Source of the DNA: Utricularia gibba
Lineage: Eukaryota; Streptophyta; Magnoliopsida; Lamiales; Lentibulariaceae
NCBI GenBank assembly: GCA_002189035.1
Contig: CM007991.1
Span: 434,001 to 498,000, forward strand
Direction of reading: 5' to 3'
Length of the DNA stretch: 64,000 bases
The position numbers and the translations under genes were made by a program. How positions within the stretch are numbered: position 1 is the stretch's first letter; each line of letters starts with the position of its first letter. The notes beneath the pieces were generated by a model. The model had not been told where the DNA came from and did no database searches. It was given only the letters and a program-made list of their open reading frames with translations. This document shows positions 44,745 through 61,283 of the stretch, in pieces.

Positions 44745-46525
44745 CGGAGAAACGCTGTGTGGAGGATGAAGTGGTGAGTATTTAAGGCGACCCGCAGCGC
44801 AACGTTTATCGGCCCAACTCCCACCAAACAAAGGAGAAGTTAAGGGTTATTGTTTGACTATTTGCCCCTTCACTAAATGCGACCGTAACCTGGTGTACTA
44901 CGTTTACTTGTTCAATTTTTTTTTATTCTAATAGATTCCAGAAATAGAAATTAATTATTTTTTGATATTATTTTTAATTTATAGCTTCGTAATTCTCAGT
45001 TGTTCTAATTCTATTATTTTTTTCAAAGCATTTAATGAATTTAGCGCGTAATCGTACCAATTTAAACCATTAATAGTGCATATAATTACGATCTAAATAT
45101 ATTAGAATTTTTTTAAAATATAGAAATAGATAAATACGATAGATATGTTTAATTGAAACATTATTAATAAGATGTGAACTATTTTATTCACATAAAAATA
45201 TTTATGAATTTTTTATATAAACTAACAAAATTAACAAATTGAGAGTAAAAATATTAAATAAGGAAATATGTAAATTCTGATTAAAATCTAGGAACATTTT
45301 AAATATTTTAATATATCACATTCATATTTATTAATAGTTCATTTTTCTTACACATTTAATCAATGGGGTATATCTTTCTAATAAACACCATCATTTATTT
45401 ATAGAATCATTAATTCCATTAATTTCAATTTTTGGAAAATAATTACTTGAAATCATTGAACAATGGGGTGATTTTCATTTTCATTGTTAATGTGCAAGAA
45501 AGAAAGTAAGGATGATCGTATTTTTGGTTGTACACTTCTTAGCATGTGATTGGAGTGAATTTGTAAAAGTTAGGAACCATAAGGTAGGGGGAGGGGGACC
45601 CAACTCCAATAATCACTTGGTAATTGAGTGAATAGGTCTACTTTCTAAAAGCCAGAGGTAATTTTGAAGAGTAGATCACATTCAAATGGACAACAAAATT
45701 CTAATCATTTTTTCAGTTGTAATAAATTTTATTTTTAATATTGACAACCATGACAAAGAAGAATGAATCTTTAATAGATGCTATTTCATTTTTATAAATA
45801 AAAATAATAATATCTTTTTGATTTTCCAAGTGTACTAAAAAAATATATTGTACATCCAAATGAAAAGAATTCAATAATTATTTTATGGGCTGGTTTTGTC
45901 AAGACATTTTAATTTGCTTCATATTAAATTTGAGTATTATTAATTCAAATAAAAATAAATTATTTTAAAAAATATGAATATGATTATTAGAGACAATTAT
46001 CTAAAATTATTTATATTATATATATTTTTATAATTAAATTTTATAAAATATTGTTATAAATAGATAATGCTATGTATAATATTATTAAAATTCTCATATT
46101 TCAAATTTTTTTAAAAAATTGTACCTTCAAAATTGTGAATCTTTTTGATGAAATGTTGAAGATAAACAATATATTTGTTGATAAAAAGGGAATAAAGTTG
46201 ATAATTAAATATTACTGTGCTTTTATATAAAAAAAAGTTAAATATGTTTGATATATATTTTTTTAATCATAAATTAAAGAGTAAATAAAAATATTTTAAT
46301 ATTTAATTTATAATAATAAAGATAAAGTTACGTCATATAAAAAATTAATGTGTTATTTAAAATAAATTAATTTTTCACATTTCGGTTTGATGTTGCTAAA
46401 GAAAAAGGGCTCGGGCGGCTGGGATTTGAAATTCGAAACTCTATTTCAAGTTTCAACGGGCCGAAAACAGTCTCAATTCTATCGGAAACACAGACAGCGA
46501 TCAAGTTCGCCGGCGGCGCAGAACG
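44745..46525. other. AT-rich spacer upstream of the CDKB1 gene
   Basis: About 1.8 kb of strongly AT-rich, low-complexity DNA between head-to-head genes. No coding frame of note. Confidence 0.6.
46453..46461 (+). promoter_or_regulatory. Possible MSA core (MYB3R site) upstream of CDKB1
   Basis: CAACGG, containing the AACGG core of the mitosis-specific activator element, lies about 70 bases before the CDKB1 start codon. MSA elements drive G2/M expression of B-type CDKs and cyclins. A five-base core occurs often by chance and only one copy was noticed, so this is suggestive. Confidence 0.35.
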
Positions 46526-48068
46526 ATGGAGAAGTACGACAAGCTTGAGAAAGTAGGAGAAGGAACATACGGGAAGGTGTACAAAGCCATGGAGAAAGGC
46601 ACGGGACTCGTCGTCGCTCTCAAGAAGACGCGTCTAGAAATGGACGAAGAAGGAGTTCCCCCGACGGCGCTCCGCGAGATCTCTCTTCTTCAGATGCTAT
46701 CGCAATCGCTCTACGTAGTCCGATTGCTCTGCGTCGAGCACGTCGAGAACAAGAGCGGCAAGCCCATACTCTACCTCGTTTTCGAATACCTCGATACGGA
46801 TCTCAAGAAGTTCATCGATTCTCATCGGAAAGGCCCCAACCCGCGGCCAATGCCGCCGCAGGTTATCCAGAGCTTTCTCTACCAGTTATTGAAAGGAGTT
46901 GCGCATTGCCACAGCCACGGCGTTCTCCATCGGGATCTGAAGCCGCAGAACCTGCTTCTTGATAAGGAGAAAGGCATCCTGAAGATCGCGGATCTCGGCC
47001 TCGGTAGGGCTTTTACGGTTCCATTGAAGAGCTACACTCATGAGGTCTCCTAATTTTCCTTTTCGATTTCCCTTTCTTCACAACAAGCGTTTGTGAGAGT
47101 TGTGATCTGATGTTTCGATTTGCACAGATTGTTACTCTATGGTATAGAGCTCCTGAGGTTCTCCTAGGAACTACACATTACTCAACTGCCGTTGATATGT
47201 GGTCTGTTGGCTGTATTTTCGGTCTGGAACTGCGAATCTCTTCCCCTTGGTTTTCCAAATTTGCTTATCGAAACAGGTTTCCAGTTAAACCTCACTGGTT
47301 TTTTATTGTTTTGTACATCATGTAGCTGAGATGGTCAGAAGACAGCCTCTGTTTCCTGGAGATTCTGAATTCCAGCAGCTTCTACACATATTCAGGTACT
47401 TTGTTGCTGGCTGCACTCAGTTGTATAACTTGTTTTTCCTTCCTTGCATGGTTACGTGCTGGTCTCTGATACATACAAGTTACTTGTTGTCATTGGATTC
47501 CATGCCGACTAGAATTTAGGATAGCAGTCGTGTGCGTGCTTCATCATTGCAGCCAAAATGTGCCTTCGGCTGTTATGATAACAGGTTTTTAGCAATTCCA
47601 GAAGCAAAAACTAGATCCCTTTAGGTGTATAGCGGGGGAAACCAAACGCAGTTTCTTGTTCGAGGAGTCAGCTTGTGCATTTTCGTTGTAAGAAAGAAAG
47701 TGTCGAAAATCAGAACGAGTTCTCTTCTTTTTGAACAATTATGATTATGCGTAGGTTGCTCGGGACTCCGACGGAGAAGGAATGGCCGGGAGTGACTTCT
47801 TTAAGAGACTGGCATGTCTACCCACACTGGGAGCCTCAAGGCCTTCCCCGAGCCGTTCAGTCCTTGGCACCGGACGGCGTCGACCTTCTGTCGGTGAGTG
47901 AAGGATCCCTTGCACTTTTCTTCAAAGACCGCTCACCAAATTTGCTTGTTTTTCACATTCACCTCCTCCGTGCAGAAGATGCTGATGTATGATCCTGCAG
48001 AAAGGATCTCTGCTAAGGCAGCTCTGGATCACCCCTACTTCGACACCTTGGATAAATCTCAGTTCTAA
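46526..48068 (+). CDS. CDKB1: B1-type cyclin-dependent kinase
   Basis: Plant-specific CDK acting at G2/M. Five exons (46526-47044, 47128-47221, 47326-47395, 47755-47893, 47976-48068) give 304 residues. The cyclin-binding helix reads PPTALRE, diagnostic of the B1 subgroup (B2 has PPTTLRE, A-type PSTAIRE). The ATP loop is [11 protein letters not shown] with catalytic Lys in [13 protein letters not shown] is intact. The DFG position reads DLG, as in plant CDKBs. The activation loop runs through LKSYTHE and [14 protein letters not shown], and WSVGCIFAEM follows across the second intron. All junctions are in phase, and the length matches family members (about 300-310). Which B1 paralogue this is cannot be told. 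Confidence 0.95.
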
Positions 48069-48426
48069 ACCAGCGTTCTTGCGTCATCGTCTTGGTGATT
48101 TACCCCTTTTGCTTGCGTGATTCCATGATGTGATTGCTCTAGTGATTGAATGCAATGGACAAAATTTATCCATCCCTATGTATTTGAGTTCAGGCATATA
48201 AATAGAAAGAATGCGGACAATTATACACAGTGCTCGGCTTTGTCTTCTCCATCCTGCCAAGAAAATGGGCTCACTGACTCCAACCGTCTCCCGTGTGCAC
48301 GCACAGGGGGGAGCGAGAGAGACTCCTTCAATCAAAAGCAGCATTAGTCTGATGTAGCGTTGGGCAATCCCACCTTTACTCCACACAGCATGTACACAAG
48401 AAAGGGGCGTTATGGTCCTCCAGAGG
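48069..48426. other. Short convergent spacer (CDKB1 / GAUT7-like)
   Basis: Facing 3' untranslated regions of the two genes. Nothing else seen. Confidence 0.6.
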
Positions 48427-51400
48427 TCACTGATTCACGTTACAGTCGTTCAAAAACTGACTTTCTGGATTCAGGAACTTTCTCCAGAATGGTTTGTAGT
48501 TGGTGATGCCAAGTTCAAGCCATGGTTTCATACTGCCGTCGAAATGCAGCACCGCTGCAGTTTGCAGGGCTTCGGAGTCGACTCCGTAATTGTGGCCTAG
48601 ACCTGATAACATCCATCTGGAGTCCAAGGGGTAAACTAGACCCTGGAAACTGAGCAAACTGGCACCCAGCTTCGACGTTTCAGATAATGCGCCACCGTCT
48701 TTGTTTTTCATCTGCACAAAAATCATACAAACCGAGCAAACTGATGAGGCTTAAAAATCAAACAGAAGACAACACAGAAATTTCTGGTCATAATTTAGGA
48801 TTGGAGCAGTCATGAACACTACCAAAGAAAACTGCACCCAATCTGCCTTCTGCAGTGTAAAATCTCATCACTTTCTTTAATTTCACGAAGATCAAGCAAG
48901 TCATTCCATTTCGTCTCAGATGACAGGCCAATGTAATAAACCAAGCATGAAGCCTACTAATGTTCGCATCAATATTTCTGGTGAATATAAAGGATTCATA
49001 CTCACCTCATTTGCCAATCTCTGATATGTTTCGGACACATTATGTGCCCTCCAGCGGGACAAATCAACAACATTCACGCCTGATGTCCAAGCACAGGAAT
49101 TACCATCAAAATTGCCACTGGGCAGGTATCCTCGAAGGTGAGATAACCTTATTGAGCAATACTGCACAGCGGCCATGACCTTTCCAGCCATGTCTATGTT
49201 CCAAAGGTCAGATAAGTCTCTCTGGATCACAATGTCATCATCCAATACAACGACCTTTTCAAAGGACTGGAAAACCGTTGGAAGGAGGTAGTAGGAATGT
49301 GAAAACATTGATAGATAATGTGCCCTGACTTGCAGATTGGAAAGCTTATCGATCCCATAAAATGAAATATGAAATTCATCCGGCAATGAGAGGTGTGACA
49401 GCTCCCCATCATTATAACCAGATATTGTAGCATCATCAATATTCAGCACCTGTACGACAGCTTCCCCATATCTGTTCTTGAAGAACCAGAATTTCATGGC
49501 AAAATAATTTGCCTGATCCGTTAAAATATGGAAAACCAGTTTCCGACTTTCCTGCTCCACAGCAAGGATTTATTACTTAAAGAAAAGAAATGAAGATTAA
49601 AAGAAGATGGCGAGGAGGGCATACTCTTGCGTGTAGAACAGTTGAGTTGATTACTACTGATGACGCAAGTACGTTCCTGGAAAATATAATGTAGTGGTAC
49701 ACGTCCAGGCTTGAAAATTTCTGAACTTGCTCATCGATAATGGAGGCAGATCGAAAATACTCAACAGTGAGTCTCATGGATAAACAATGCAGGCTCTTTG
49801 GCATGGTTTGAACTGCAAGTTTGTAGAGGAAGGCGCTCTGCTTCATGTGAAAATTTGCTTCATCCTCTGTGAGATCAACCAGCTGTCTAAACTTCTTCTC
49901 AACATTGTTGCAGTCCACAGGACATGATTTGGCTTTTGATATTGTATCCTCCATCATTAACAGCTTTGGATCATTACTGATTGATCAAAGGAAACCACAC
50001 TTCATTAATATTTAAAAGTAGCACAAAGTTCCAATATATGCATATGCAAAAATTACGAAGTACATGACTCAACAATCTTTGCTTAAGAATATTCTAATGT
50101 TACAGCACAAAACACCACCTCGTCCACCAATAAATAAATGCCAGGAAAAAATGAGGAAAATTAGAGAGAACACACACAAAAAAAAAGAGACAAAATTAAC
50201 CAACATAAAATTTCAATGACGCTTTCTCAAGTAGCTGAAACTAGAAGCATGAAAGAGTTGATCCAACTGAGCCTTCACAGATTAACTTAGTTGGCGCAGG
50301 AGTAATTGTTAAGCATGCCTTATCATGTGCAAAATTTACTAAAAATTGATAGATGCATATCTGAAGAAATCATCACACAAAGGCATCAGGAAAATGGTGG
50401 CAAAAAGAGTAAGCAACGGGCACTGCAAAAAGTTAACCCACATACTTTGGTGGGAGATCCTTGTCAGTTGAAGCTTCACTAAGAATACGTTCAAATTCCT
50501 GAATGTTCTGCTTCATTTCTTGTGACAATTTGTCAAATTTTGGAAGTTTTGCAATACTTGGATAATACGCACGAGCAACAAAAAGTAAATCTTTCATTTT
50601 TTTCACCAAGGTATCATCCATTTCTTCCTGCTGTTCCCGACGCCATAAGCAGTATGTCCCAAATTTTATTTCACAAATCACTTCACTCTCATCGGCTATC
50701 ACCATTTTCTTATCACCCATGTCCTGTCCATGATGTGTGTTGTTCTGCAACACACACGACAGCCTATCATCAATGAAAATGACATGGAGAAAAATGTATT
50801 TACGAGTATGGAAAGGCAGCAGTTTTACTTGTTCCGGGAGTGATGTTGCTGTTGGAAAACCTGTGGAGTTTGTAGCAGAAAAAATTAGGAGACAGAAAGA
50901 GAAGAGAGAAATATATTTGTGCGAAATCGATAAGCTAACACTAAACAGTTTTTGACACCTCACTGCAAAAAGAACAAGCATACCAATAGTGTCGTTCAAG
51001 ATCTCCTTGTCAGCATCACTACCAAAACGCTGCCAAAAAGGAGAATAAAATATAAAAATACTGAAACTGGGTACAAGAAGACAGCTTGCAAAAACAATTA
51101 AACCTAGACTCTTACAGACGCTGGAAGCATTATCACGGATACTTTCTCTAACTTGCATTGGGTGTACATAATAGTTCAGAAGGTAGAAGCCAATATTTTA
51201 ACAAGATAAAACTACTGAAGGAAGAAAAACTGAAGATCAAGACCAAGTACATTTCAGAAGATAGAATTAACCAGTAAGAGCAGAGGTTGTGCTAAATGAC
51301 CCGAAGCAACACATGTACTATAAATTACTATGCAAAACAAAAGCGAAATGAAAGAAAATAACTGTTGCAGCGCGTGGAGAGATTTTTCTTGAAGTGCTGT

Positions 51401-52148
51401 CTTCAAGCTCCGAAACATGAACCTTCAAAGAAGTCCCAAATGAAAGGAAATAAGAAGGAACCCAGCAACAAAAATCATCCGGCAAGAAATGAAAACTGTC
51501 ACATATGCAGGAATCAGTGCAACTCTGGTACGTTGACCGCAAATATTTTGTAAAAATGAAGCATTGCTGAGCACAAATCACACAGCAACAGCGTTATATA
51601 CCTTTGGTTGATTCTCAGTCCCAGCAATGTCATGTTGCAGGGGTACACTTAAATGATTCTGATTCTTTCAAGTAGTATCCATCCAGTTCAATGTGGAAAA
51701 AAGAAGCAGGTATATCAATCTCAGTTTGCTCCCAACAAAAGGAGGAGCTTGCAAAATTATCACAAAACAATCAAAAGTACTTACTGACACAGGGTTCAAT
51801 CCTTCAGCAGCAAAACCTGAAATGCAGTCGAAAAAATCGAAAATCAAACACATAAAGTGGCTGAAATGGAATCAGAAGCTGAACAGATCCGCAGAAAGTG
51901 AAGGATCTAGATGAAGCAACACAAATCAAATCTGACAGCTAAAAACGAGAATGCACAGATCCGACACGACACCAGTCGCGAGTTGACCAAAATCGAGATT
52001 TACCGGTATGGAATCCATTGTGGAAACCAAGCAAGAAGAAGAGAGGCACAAACATCGAGAGGCACACAAGGCTGAGGACCGCCGTAATGAAACATTTCCA
52101 TCTCCTCTTCGCCGGCAATGGCGACACAAATCCACCATTCGCCTTCAT
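48427..52148 (-). CDS. Galacturonosyltransferase family protein, GAUT7-like
   Basis: Golgi GT8 protein of the GAUT family; GAUT7 anchors GAUT1 in the homogalacturonan synthase complex. Eleven exons: 52148-52004, 51816-51785, 51664-51602, 51422-51363, 51151-51116, 51029-50984, 50860-50829, 50744-50446, 49976-49625, 49551-49006, 48711-48427, giving 631 residues (family about 620). The N-terminal basic segment PAKRRWK precedes the membrane anchor (about 20-42, ending LGFHNGF). A variable stem follows, then KFGTYCLWR, QLFVARAYYPS-like LFVARAYYPSIAKLP, MKQNIQEFERIL and SCPVDCNNVEKK. The GT8 domain has VVLDDDIVIQRDLSDLW, a clean DDD metal motif, and HFDGSMKPWLELG, ending CNVNQ. The overall layout matches GAUT7 rather than other GAUTs. 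Many tiny stem exons (32-63 bases) are all in phase. Confidence 0.92.
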
Positions 52149-53865
52149 ACTAATACCTCGTCTGCTAGACTCCTCCAATCACCGACCAACGCCGCTACAT
52201 TCCTCAGGTAGATCCAGCCTCCGGTGCCGCCACCGACAACGAACGCCGATCCTGGAGTCACTGTCCTGGATTCCGACGGCGGTTCGTACCCGGCGCGAGC
52301 GAGCGCGTATCCTTATCGACTTCAGTGCCGTGCCCCTGCCCCTGCCCCTGCCCTGCCCCCAATTGGCTCCAACTGTGTGTCCCAAACAACCAAAGCTTGC
52401 AATTACGCGACCCTAAGCTTACCTATGTGAGAATTTGCATTTACGAAGCCTACGTAAATTAGGTGTGGGACCCCCTACACCTTTGAAAATTGATGACATA
52501 TCTTTGTTCATGAGGTGATCGCCACCCATTCACCCGCATTGCTCCCTATCACCTACATTATCTTACTGCTACTTTCATAGCATGATTAACGTTACACACT
52601 ACCATTTAATGTGGATACCATTAATTTACATTAAAATAAAAACTTATTTTAAAAAAATTAAGCATATTTGTAAAAATAAATCAAAAAGATAAGATAGTTT
52701 CATTTAAACAATATCATTATATTTTAAAATATAATAAAAAATTATTACATTCCATTCACTTTGATTCTATTACTACTGTTTTTAAAACTAACATGATTAG
52801 TCTCTAATATTTAATGAAAATGATATGGTTAGTTCCTATTGATATATTTAGTTTTCAAATTTTGATGTATTTAGTGTATTTAATTCGCACATTTTGACGT
52901 ATCGTAATAGTAAAATTAAATTGGGAAAAAATAACTAAATAATGATTATTTTTTTATTCGTTTTCAAATGATGCAGATCAATTATAAATGATTATGAAAT
53001 AATGAGAATTAAAATACTATTTATAGAGATCAATTATATCATTTAGATAAAACATTGGTGATTATTCATATAAATTTCTCATTTTTTAAAACACTGAGTT
53101 AGTCGGTAACCGACAACACATCTGTTGGATTGATCATTTTTTGCCCTATTTTTGTTCAATTGTAGCAATAATTCTTACATACTATATCAGGCTTTTGTCC
53201 ATTGTGCTATAAATTGTTTTAAATGAGACTATGATCGTGACATTAATCCATCATCACATTGATTTTTGCTTGACAATAAATTTAATTATATCATATTAAT
53301 TTTCTTACATCAAATCTTTTGTTGGATCTTGTAGTATTATGCATATTTATTTGTCTTAATTTTCAACTTGCTTTCTGAGATTCATATACTTCATAATAAA
53401 CCAATTTTATTAGAATATTCGAATCAATTAGGAATTAATTTCTTGATTTGAATATTTGGTATTTTTGGTATTGTTGATCAATCATTACTTCTATTTCTTG
53501 ATTTAAATAAGTTTTATTATTAAACTGCTTATTGGAAAATATTAGAATTAATTTATATCTTATTTATTAGAATTTTATGACATATTATTAATATTTTTTT
53601 ATATATTTTTAATTAGAACACAGAATAATTTTTCCTCTTTTATTTATATATTTATTTTTTTGTTACTAATTAAAGTATTGATTATATCATAATTATGTAA
53701 TTAAAACGTGCTGGTGGGAAAATTACTGCACGTGAGCAGTGTATCCGAGGAGTGCCGACAAACAGTGTAGCTCCCAAAAACTACGTACAAAGTTCAAACA
53801 CCTGGAAATTTTATTACATGGCGGCACGCCGACACAGCCACCGGAAAGGGATGCATGCGCTGGTT
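52149..53865. other. AT-rich spacer upstream of GAUT7-like, downstream of malic enzyme
   Basis: About 1.7 kb. The first 300 bases are GC-rich leader/promoter side of the GAUT7-like gene; the rest is AT-rich without coding signal. Confidence 0.55.
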
Positions 53866-56987
<3,122 letters not shown>

Positions 56988-57832
56988 GCACGACTCCAAA
57001 TGGACGGGCAAGATTGCAAGAAGTGTCACACAGATCACCAGGCTACACTATGGTTTTATTACCAAAAAACAAACACAAATATATAAACGTTTCTTATTTT
57101 TCACAATCTATTTACACCATACTCAAAAACTCAAAAATTACTTTTTGGTATAAAACATATGATACACATAAATAACATCATAAAAAATTAAAAGGATTAT
57201 AAAATTCGTATCATATGTTATGGGTTATTTTGAATCAACTGAATGTTAAATATTTCAAATAAATCGAATGTTCATCATCAGATTTATTGAGATGTGTTAC
57301 GATATTTAATAGCTTGAGTTGGTATGAATGATCAGTTTATCTATTTAATATTTTAAGTAATTGTATCATATAAATATGATTTAAATTTTGTACTCAAAAC
57401 TACTAGTTTTTTATTATAAAAAATAAAACAATATTATTGATAAAAAAAAAATTATCATGATTCATTGTAGTATGAATGTATGGTATTATTAAAATTAGTG
57501 ACACAAGATATAAATATTTAACAATTCTAAAATGCTTTAGGAGTTAAGGTTATGTCCATTTTAATAAAATTCCCGCATTTTATGTTATTATATAGGCATT
57601 TACAAAAATGACCACAGTAACTTTCTATCTTATTCATTGAGATAAAATTTTATACACACGGCCAATTTTGTAATTTACCAGTATTATATAGTCACATTCT
57701 GTTATGTCAGGCTAATTAATTAATTTTTTGTGAAATCTGAAATATGTTTTTTAAATGGTATTTCCGGATTTAGTTATTTAGTATCTAAAAAAACGTCCAG
57801 CAGTTTCTCTCGTTTTGGGGAAATAGAAAAAC
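56988..57832. other. Divergent spacer (malic enzyme / SDS22-like)
   Basis: AT-rich promoter DNA between head-to-head genes. A 221-codon plus-strand frame extending in from 56510 is antisense to malic enzyme exons and is not called. Confidence 0.5.
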
Positions 57833-59792
57833 ATGGAACCATCGCCCGGAGAAAGCAACGGCGAATCGGCGGCCGTCGTCGATCTCACCGGCTATCAGCT
57901 GCGCGATCTCGGGGAGGTAGAGTTGCCGCCGTCTCTCTCAGAGTTGGACCTCACCGCGAACCGCCTTACTGATCTTGACACTCGTATTTCGGAGCTGTCT
58001 AATCTCCGGAAGCTGTCGCTGCGCCAAAACCTTCTCACAGATGAAGGAGTCTCACCACTTTCCACATGGCATTCAATTTCTTCTCTTCGGGTAATTTTTC
58101 TTTCGCGATCGTCATTCATTCCTTTCATCTTCTGTTTTTCGTTTTTGTTAAAATTTTCCGATCCCGTTCTCTGTGTTTTAAATGTTTTTGTTACGATGGA
58201 AAATGTTATTTTTTTCTCCTTTATTGAGGAAATAATAGAATTCATCTGGATGTTAAGAAAGATGTGCAGCTACTTGGTTACAATTTCCACCTTTAGTTGA
58301 AGATTTGTTGGCGCTTAATCCTTTTATTTGTTGAATGTGTATGCTCGCAAGAGAGGTGGCAGATCATTGCGGGAAAAACTTAGATTTTTTTGCTCTTGTT
58401 CATACAAACAAGAGGCTCGTGTTATCTTTTTCGTGGTTCAGTATTCGCTCTTTTTGATGTGTGCTTGCCTCCTGGGAATGAAAAGAAAAATTGCAAGCTC
58501 CATTATGGACTAAATGTGCAGTGCTTATTGGGGTACAGGAGCTGGTTCTGAGGGATAATCAACTGAAGAAAATTCCAGATGTTAGCATATTCAAAGAGCT
58601 TCTGGTTTTTGATGTTTCATTTAATGAAATTTCTTCCCTCAATGGGTTGTCCATGGTCTCCCGCACACTCAAAGAACTTTATGTATCAAAAAATGAAGTG
58701 AAGAAGATTGAAGAGATTGAGCATTTTGAAGAGCTACAGATTCTTGAGCTTGGATCCAATAAGCTACGGGTTTGTTCCTATGAGATCTTGCGATAAAATG
58801 TTTTAGATGTAGATTTTGAAATTTAATATTTTGGTGGATTAAGTGTGAGCATCGAGATTTCCAAGTTAAAACTATTAATGGCTTTCCAGTTATTGTGTGT
58901 TTCGAAGCTGAATGAGAGTTTAACTAATTGAGCTTCTATTATCAATCAGGTCATGGAGAATCTACAAAATTTAGTGCGCTTGGAAGAGTTATGGCTTGGC
59001 CGTAATCGAATCCATGTGATTAATCTCTGTGGGTTAAAATTTATTAAGAAGCTTAGTCTTCAAAGTAATCGGCTAACTTCTATGACTGGGCTTGAGGTAG
59101 TAGCTGTCTGTGTACACATTTGTATTCTAGGTTCTATATAGGCATTTTACTTCTTCTTTATGCTGAATCAGAGGCTCTGATTTCTGCGATAAACCTTCTA
59201 TAAGTGCAGGAATGCGTAGCACTAGAGGAGTTATACTTGAGCCACAATGGCATTTCTAAAATGGAAGGCTTAGCCACTCTGGCTAACTTGCGGGTCTTGG
59301 ACGTGTCGTCCAATAAGATAGCCAATATAGAAGACATAAAAAGTTTACTTAAGTAAGAGTATTTATTTTGCAGGTCTCGAATTGCTCTCTTGATTAGAGT
59401 TCTGACCCTTAATCATCCATACTGAATCTATGGACAGTTTAGAAGATCTGTGGCTCAATGATAATCAGATATCATCCCTGGATACCATAGCAGAAGATGT
59501 TGCTTCTTCAAGAGAAAAGCTAACTACCATATACCTTGAGCGCAATCCTTGTGTACGTGAGCTACATACTTTCCCTGCATTCTCAGTTCTTTAGTAACTT
59601 CACATGTCCAACTATCCATTTGAAAAAAGGAAGAGCTTTTTTCTGATTTAGCAGTATGTGTGTATGCTCCTGGTTGCTCATATTTTGCGTCTCTTCTTCT
59701 CTGTCTTGCAGGCAACATCTCCGAATTACATCACTACTCTGAGACAAGTTTTCCCTAATCTTCAACAAGTTGATTCTGCAATGTTCGCATAG
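57833..59792 (+). CDS. SDS22-like LRR regulator of protein phosphatase 1
   Basis: Leucine-rich repeat protein of the SDS22/PPP1R7 family, which binds type-1 protein phosphatase catalytic subunits. Six exons (57833-58090, 58539-58769, 58950-59096, 59210-59352, 59438-59552, 59712-59792) give 324 residues, close to family length. The short acidic N-terminus is followed by about ten 22-residue SDS22-type LRRs (LSELDLTANRLTDLD, LVLRDNQLKKIPD, LQILELGSNKLR, LEELWLGRNRI, LEELYLSHNGISKMEGL, LEDLWLNDNQISSLD). An LRR cap with YLERNPC and VFPNLQQVDS closes it. All junctions are in phase. Intron 1 (about 450 bases) is the longest. No membrane or signal segment is seen, so it is a soluble nuclear/cytosolic protein. 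Confidence 0.92.
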
Positions 59793-60719
59793 TTCTCGTT
59801 TCAATGTACTTTCTGGCCCAGTTGAAATTTTTGTCTTCAAAAACAAAGCCCGGAGTTATTGATGCAAGAACTACAATTGGCAATGTACTAAAGGAGTTGC
59901 TCGTATACTTGGGAACCTAAGTTGCTACCCTTATACTCTTACTTCATTCCTCCTTTTCTCTGTTGAAGTAATATGAGGATCAGAACTTCGATCTAGAAAA
60001 GGTTGCAATAGATCACAGGATGCTAAACTGTGCAACACTAAGAAATGTAGGTAATCTGAGATAAACATGATGGAAATAAGTGAAGGCAATGCTATTGCGA
60101 AGCAGGGTCTCTCACAGATCAGGTTCATTTTTGGGATGAGTAGCATTGCAGAGCATATTGCCCACTTGACAGGAAGCTCATTATGAATGTTTCTTTTTTG
60201 GTGCAGGTTTGACTTAGCACTCAGTAGTGCATCCAGATGGGGGAGAGCCTGTTCCCGGTAGGAAACATATGCTTCCCATTTGTGGACGTTGAGATTGATG
60301 GCCACATGTGCCTAATGTTTTCCGCCTATTTCATGCTTTCCCAACACTGCAGTAAAAAAATATGACCGAAAATGCAAACCGTGCAGTAAAACGGAGCCTA
60401 TTTTTACTTTTTACCTGCTTGTGTGGCCGGAGAATCGTAGTATAATATTGGAGATACTTGCCATGTGGCACAAGAGATACTTGCTATGTCTTGTGTTTTT
60501 TTTTTTGCTGTTATTTTTAATCGTGTATCTAATTATTACAAGAGAACAAATCTCCAGGGTGTGCTTCTGTCGGCCGCATGGCGTCGTACTGGCGCGCCGG
60601 ACATGTCCTTCTCCGGCGAGTGCCTCTAAAAGTTCAGTGGTCCTCGTCATAATGCAAGAAACTATGCTCTTGGATGTTTTGTAATAAAATATTGTATATT
60701 TTGGTATGGGATGACACGA
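59793..60719. other. Spacer between SDS22-like and ERF genes
   Basis: 3' ends of the two convergent genes. A 124-codon minus-strand frame (59931-60305) and an 87-codon plus-strand frame have no recognisable content. A T run lies at about 60497. Confidence 0.5.
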
Positions 60720-61283
60720 TTACTGTGGAAAAGCAGCATGGATGAGTTGGGGTGATGTGTTCCATGATGACCCGTCTAAGTCCTGGCCACCGGCGAGATT
60801 CAGAAATCCGACGTCGCAGGAATCTTCGTACGCCGGCGGCGGTGGGAGTTGATCGTACCCAAAAGAACCCTGCAACAAGTCTTCGGCTCCGAGGTTTGGC
60901 AGGTCGACAATCTGCTCCAGGTCCGGGCAGTTTTCAGTGTCAGTTTCCGTTTGGAAGAGCGGGCCTGCGGCGGCGGCCTTGTTGGCGGCCTCCTGGACGT
61001 CGCGTGGGGAGCACGTAGCCGGCCGGGGGAGGAGGTGGAAGATATCAGGGAAGTTGAGGACGGCGGATTTCCCTTTGACGGCTCCGGCGGCGACGTCGTG
61101 TGCTCGCGCCGCCATCTCAGCGGTGGCGAATGTCCCCAGCCAGATCCGCGTTTTCTTCTTCGGTTCCCGGATTTCAGAAACCCATTTCCCCCAAGCTCGC
61201 ATCCTCACGCCTCTGTAGACCGGATGCTTGCTGTTGCCGCGGCCTTTCTTCCCACCAGCCGCCGCCGCCGCCGTCTTTCCCAT
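60720..61283 (-). CDS. AP2/ERF transcription factor, DREB type (A-4-like)
   Basis: Nuclear transcription factor with a single AP2 domain (about residues 22-79): [20 protein letters not shown], then [27 protein letters not shown] and SAVLNFP. The Val and Glu in WVSEIRE mark the DREB subfamily, which binds DRE/CRT elements; overall it resembles the A-4 (TINY/ERF03x) group. The single exon of 187 residues is intronless, like most DREBs. The basic, Ala-rich N-terminus (GGKKGRG) may serve in nuclear import, and the C-terminal half is acidic and Pro-rich, a likely activation region. Start Met 61283 is used because the frame upstream (39 codons further) does not look coding. Confidence 0.9.
   Translation of the reverse strand: MGKTAAAAAGGKKGRGNSKHPVYRGVRMRAWGKWVSEIREPKKKTRIWLGTFATAEMAARAHDVAAGAVKGKSAVLNFPDIFHLLPRPATCSPRDVQEAANKAAAAGPLFQTETDTENCPDLEQIVDLPNLGAEDLLQGSFGYDQLPPPPAYEDSCDVGFLNLAGGQDLDGSSWNTSPQLIHAAFPQ

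Noticed and set aside
1723-52148. A cell-wall gene cluster (GATL, TBL, FERONIA-like, GAUT7-like)
   Set aside because: The genes are spread over 50 kb among unrelated genes in mixed orientation; these families are large and scattered in plants, so chance co-location suffices.
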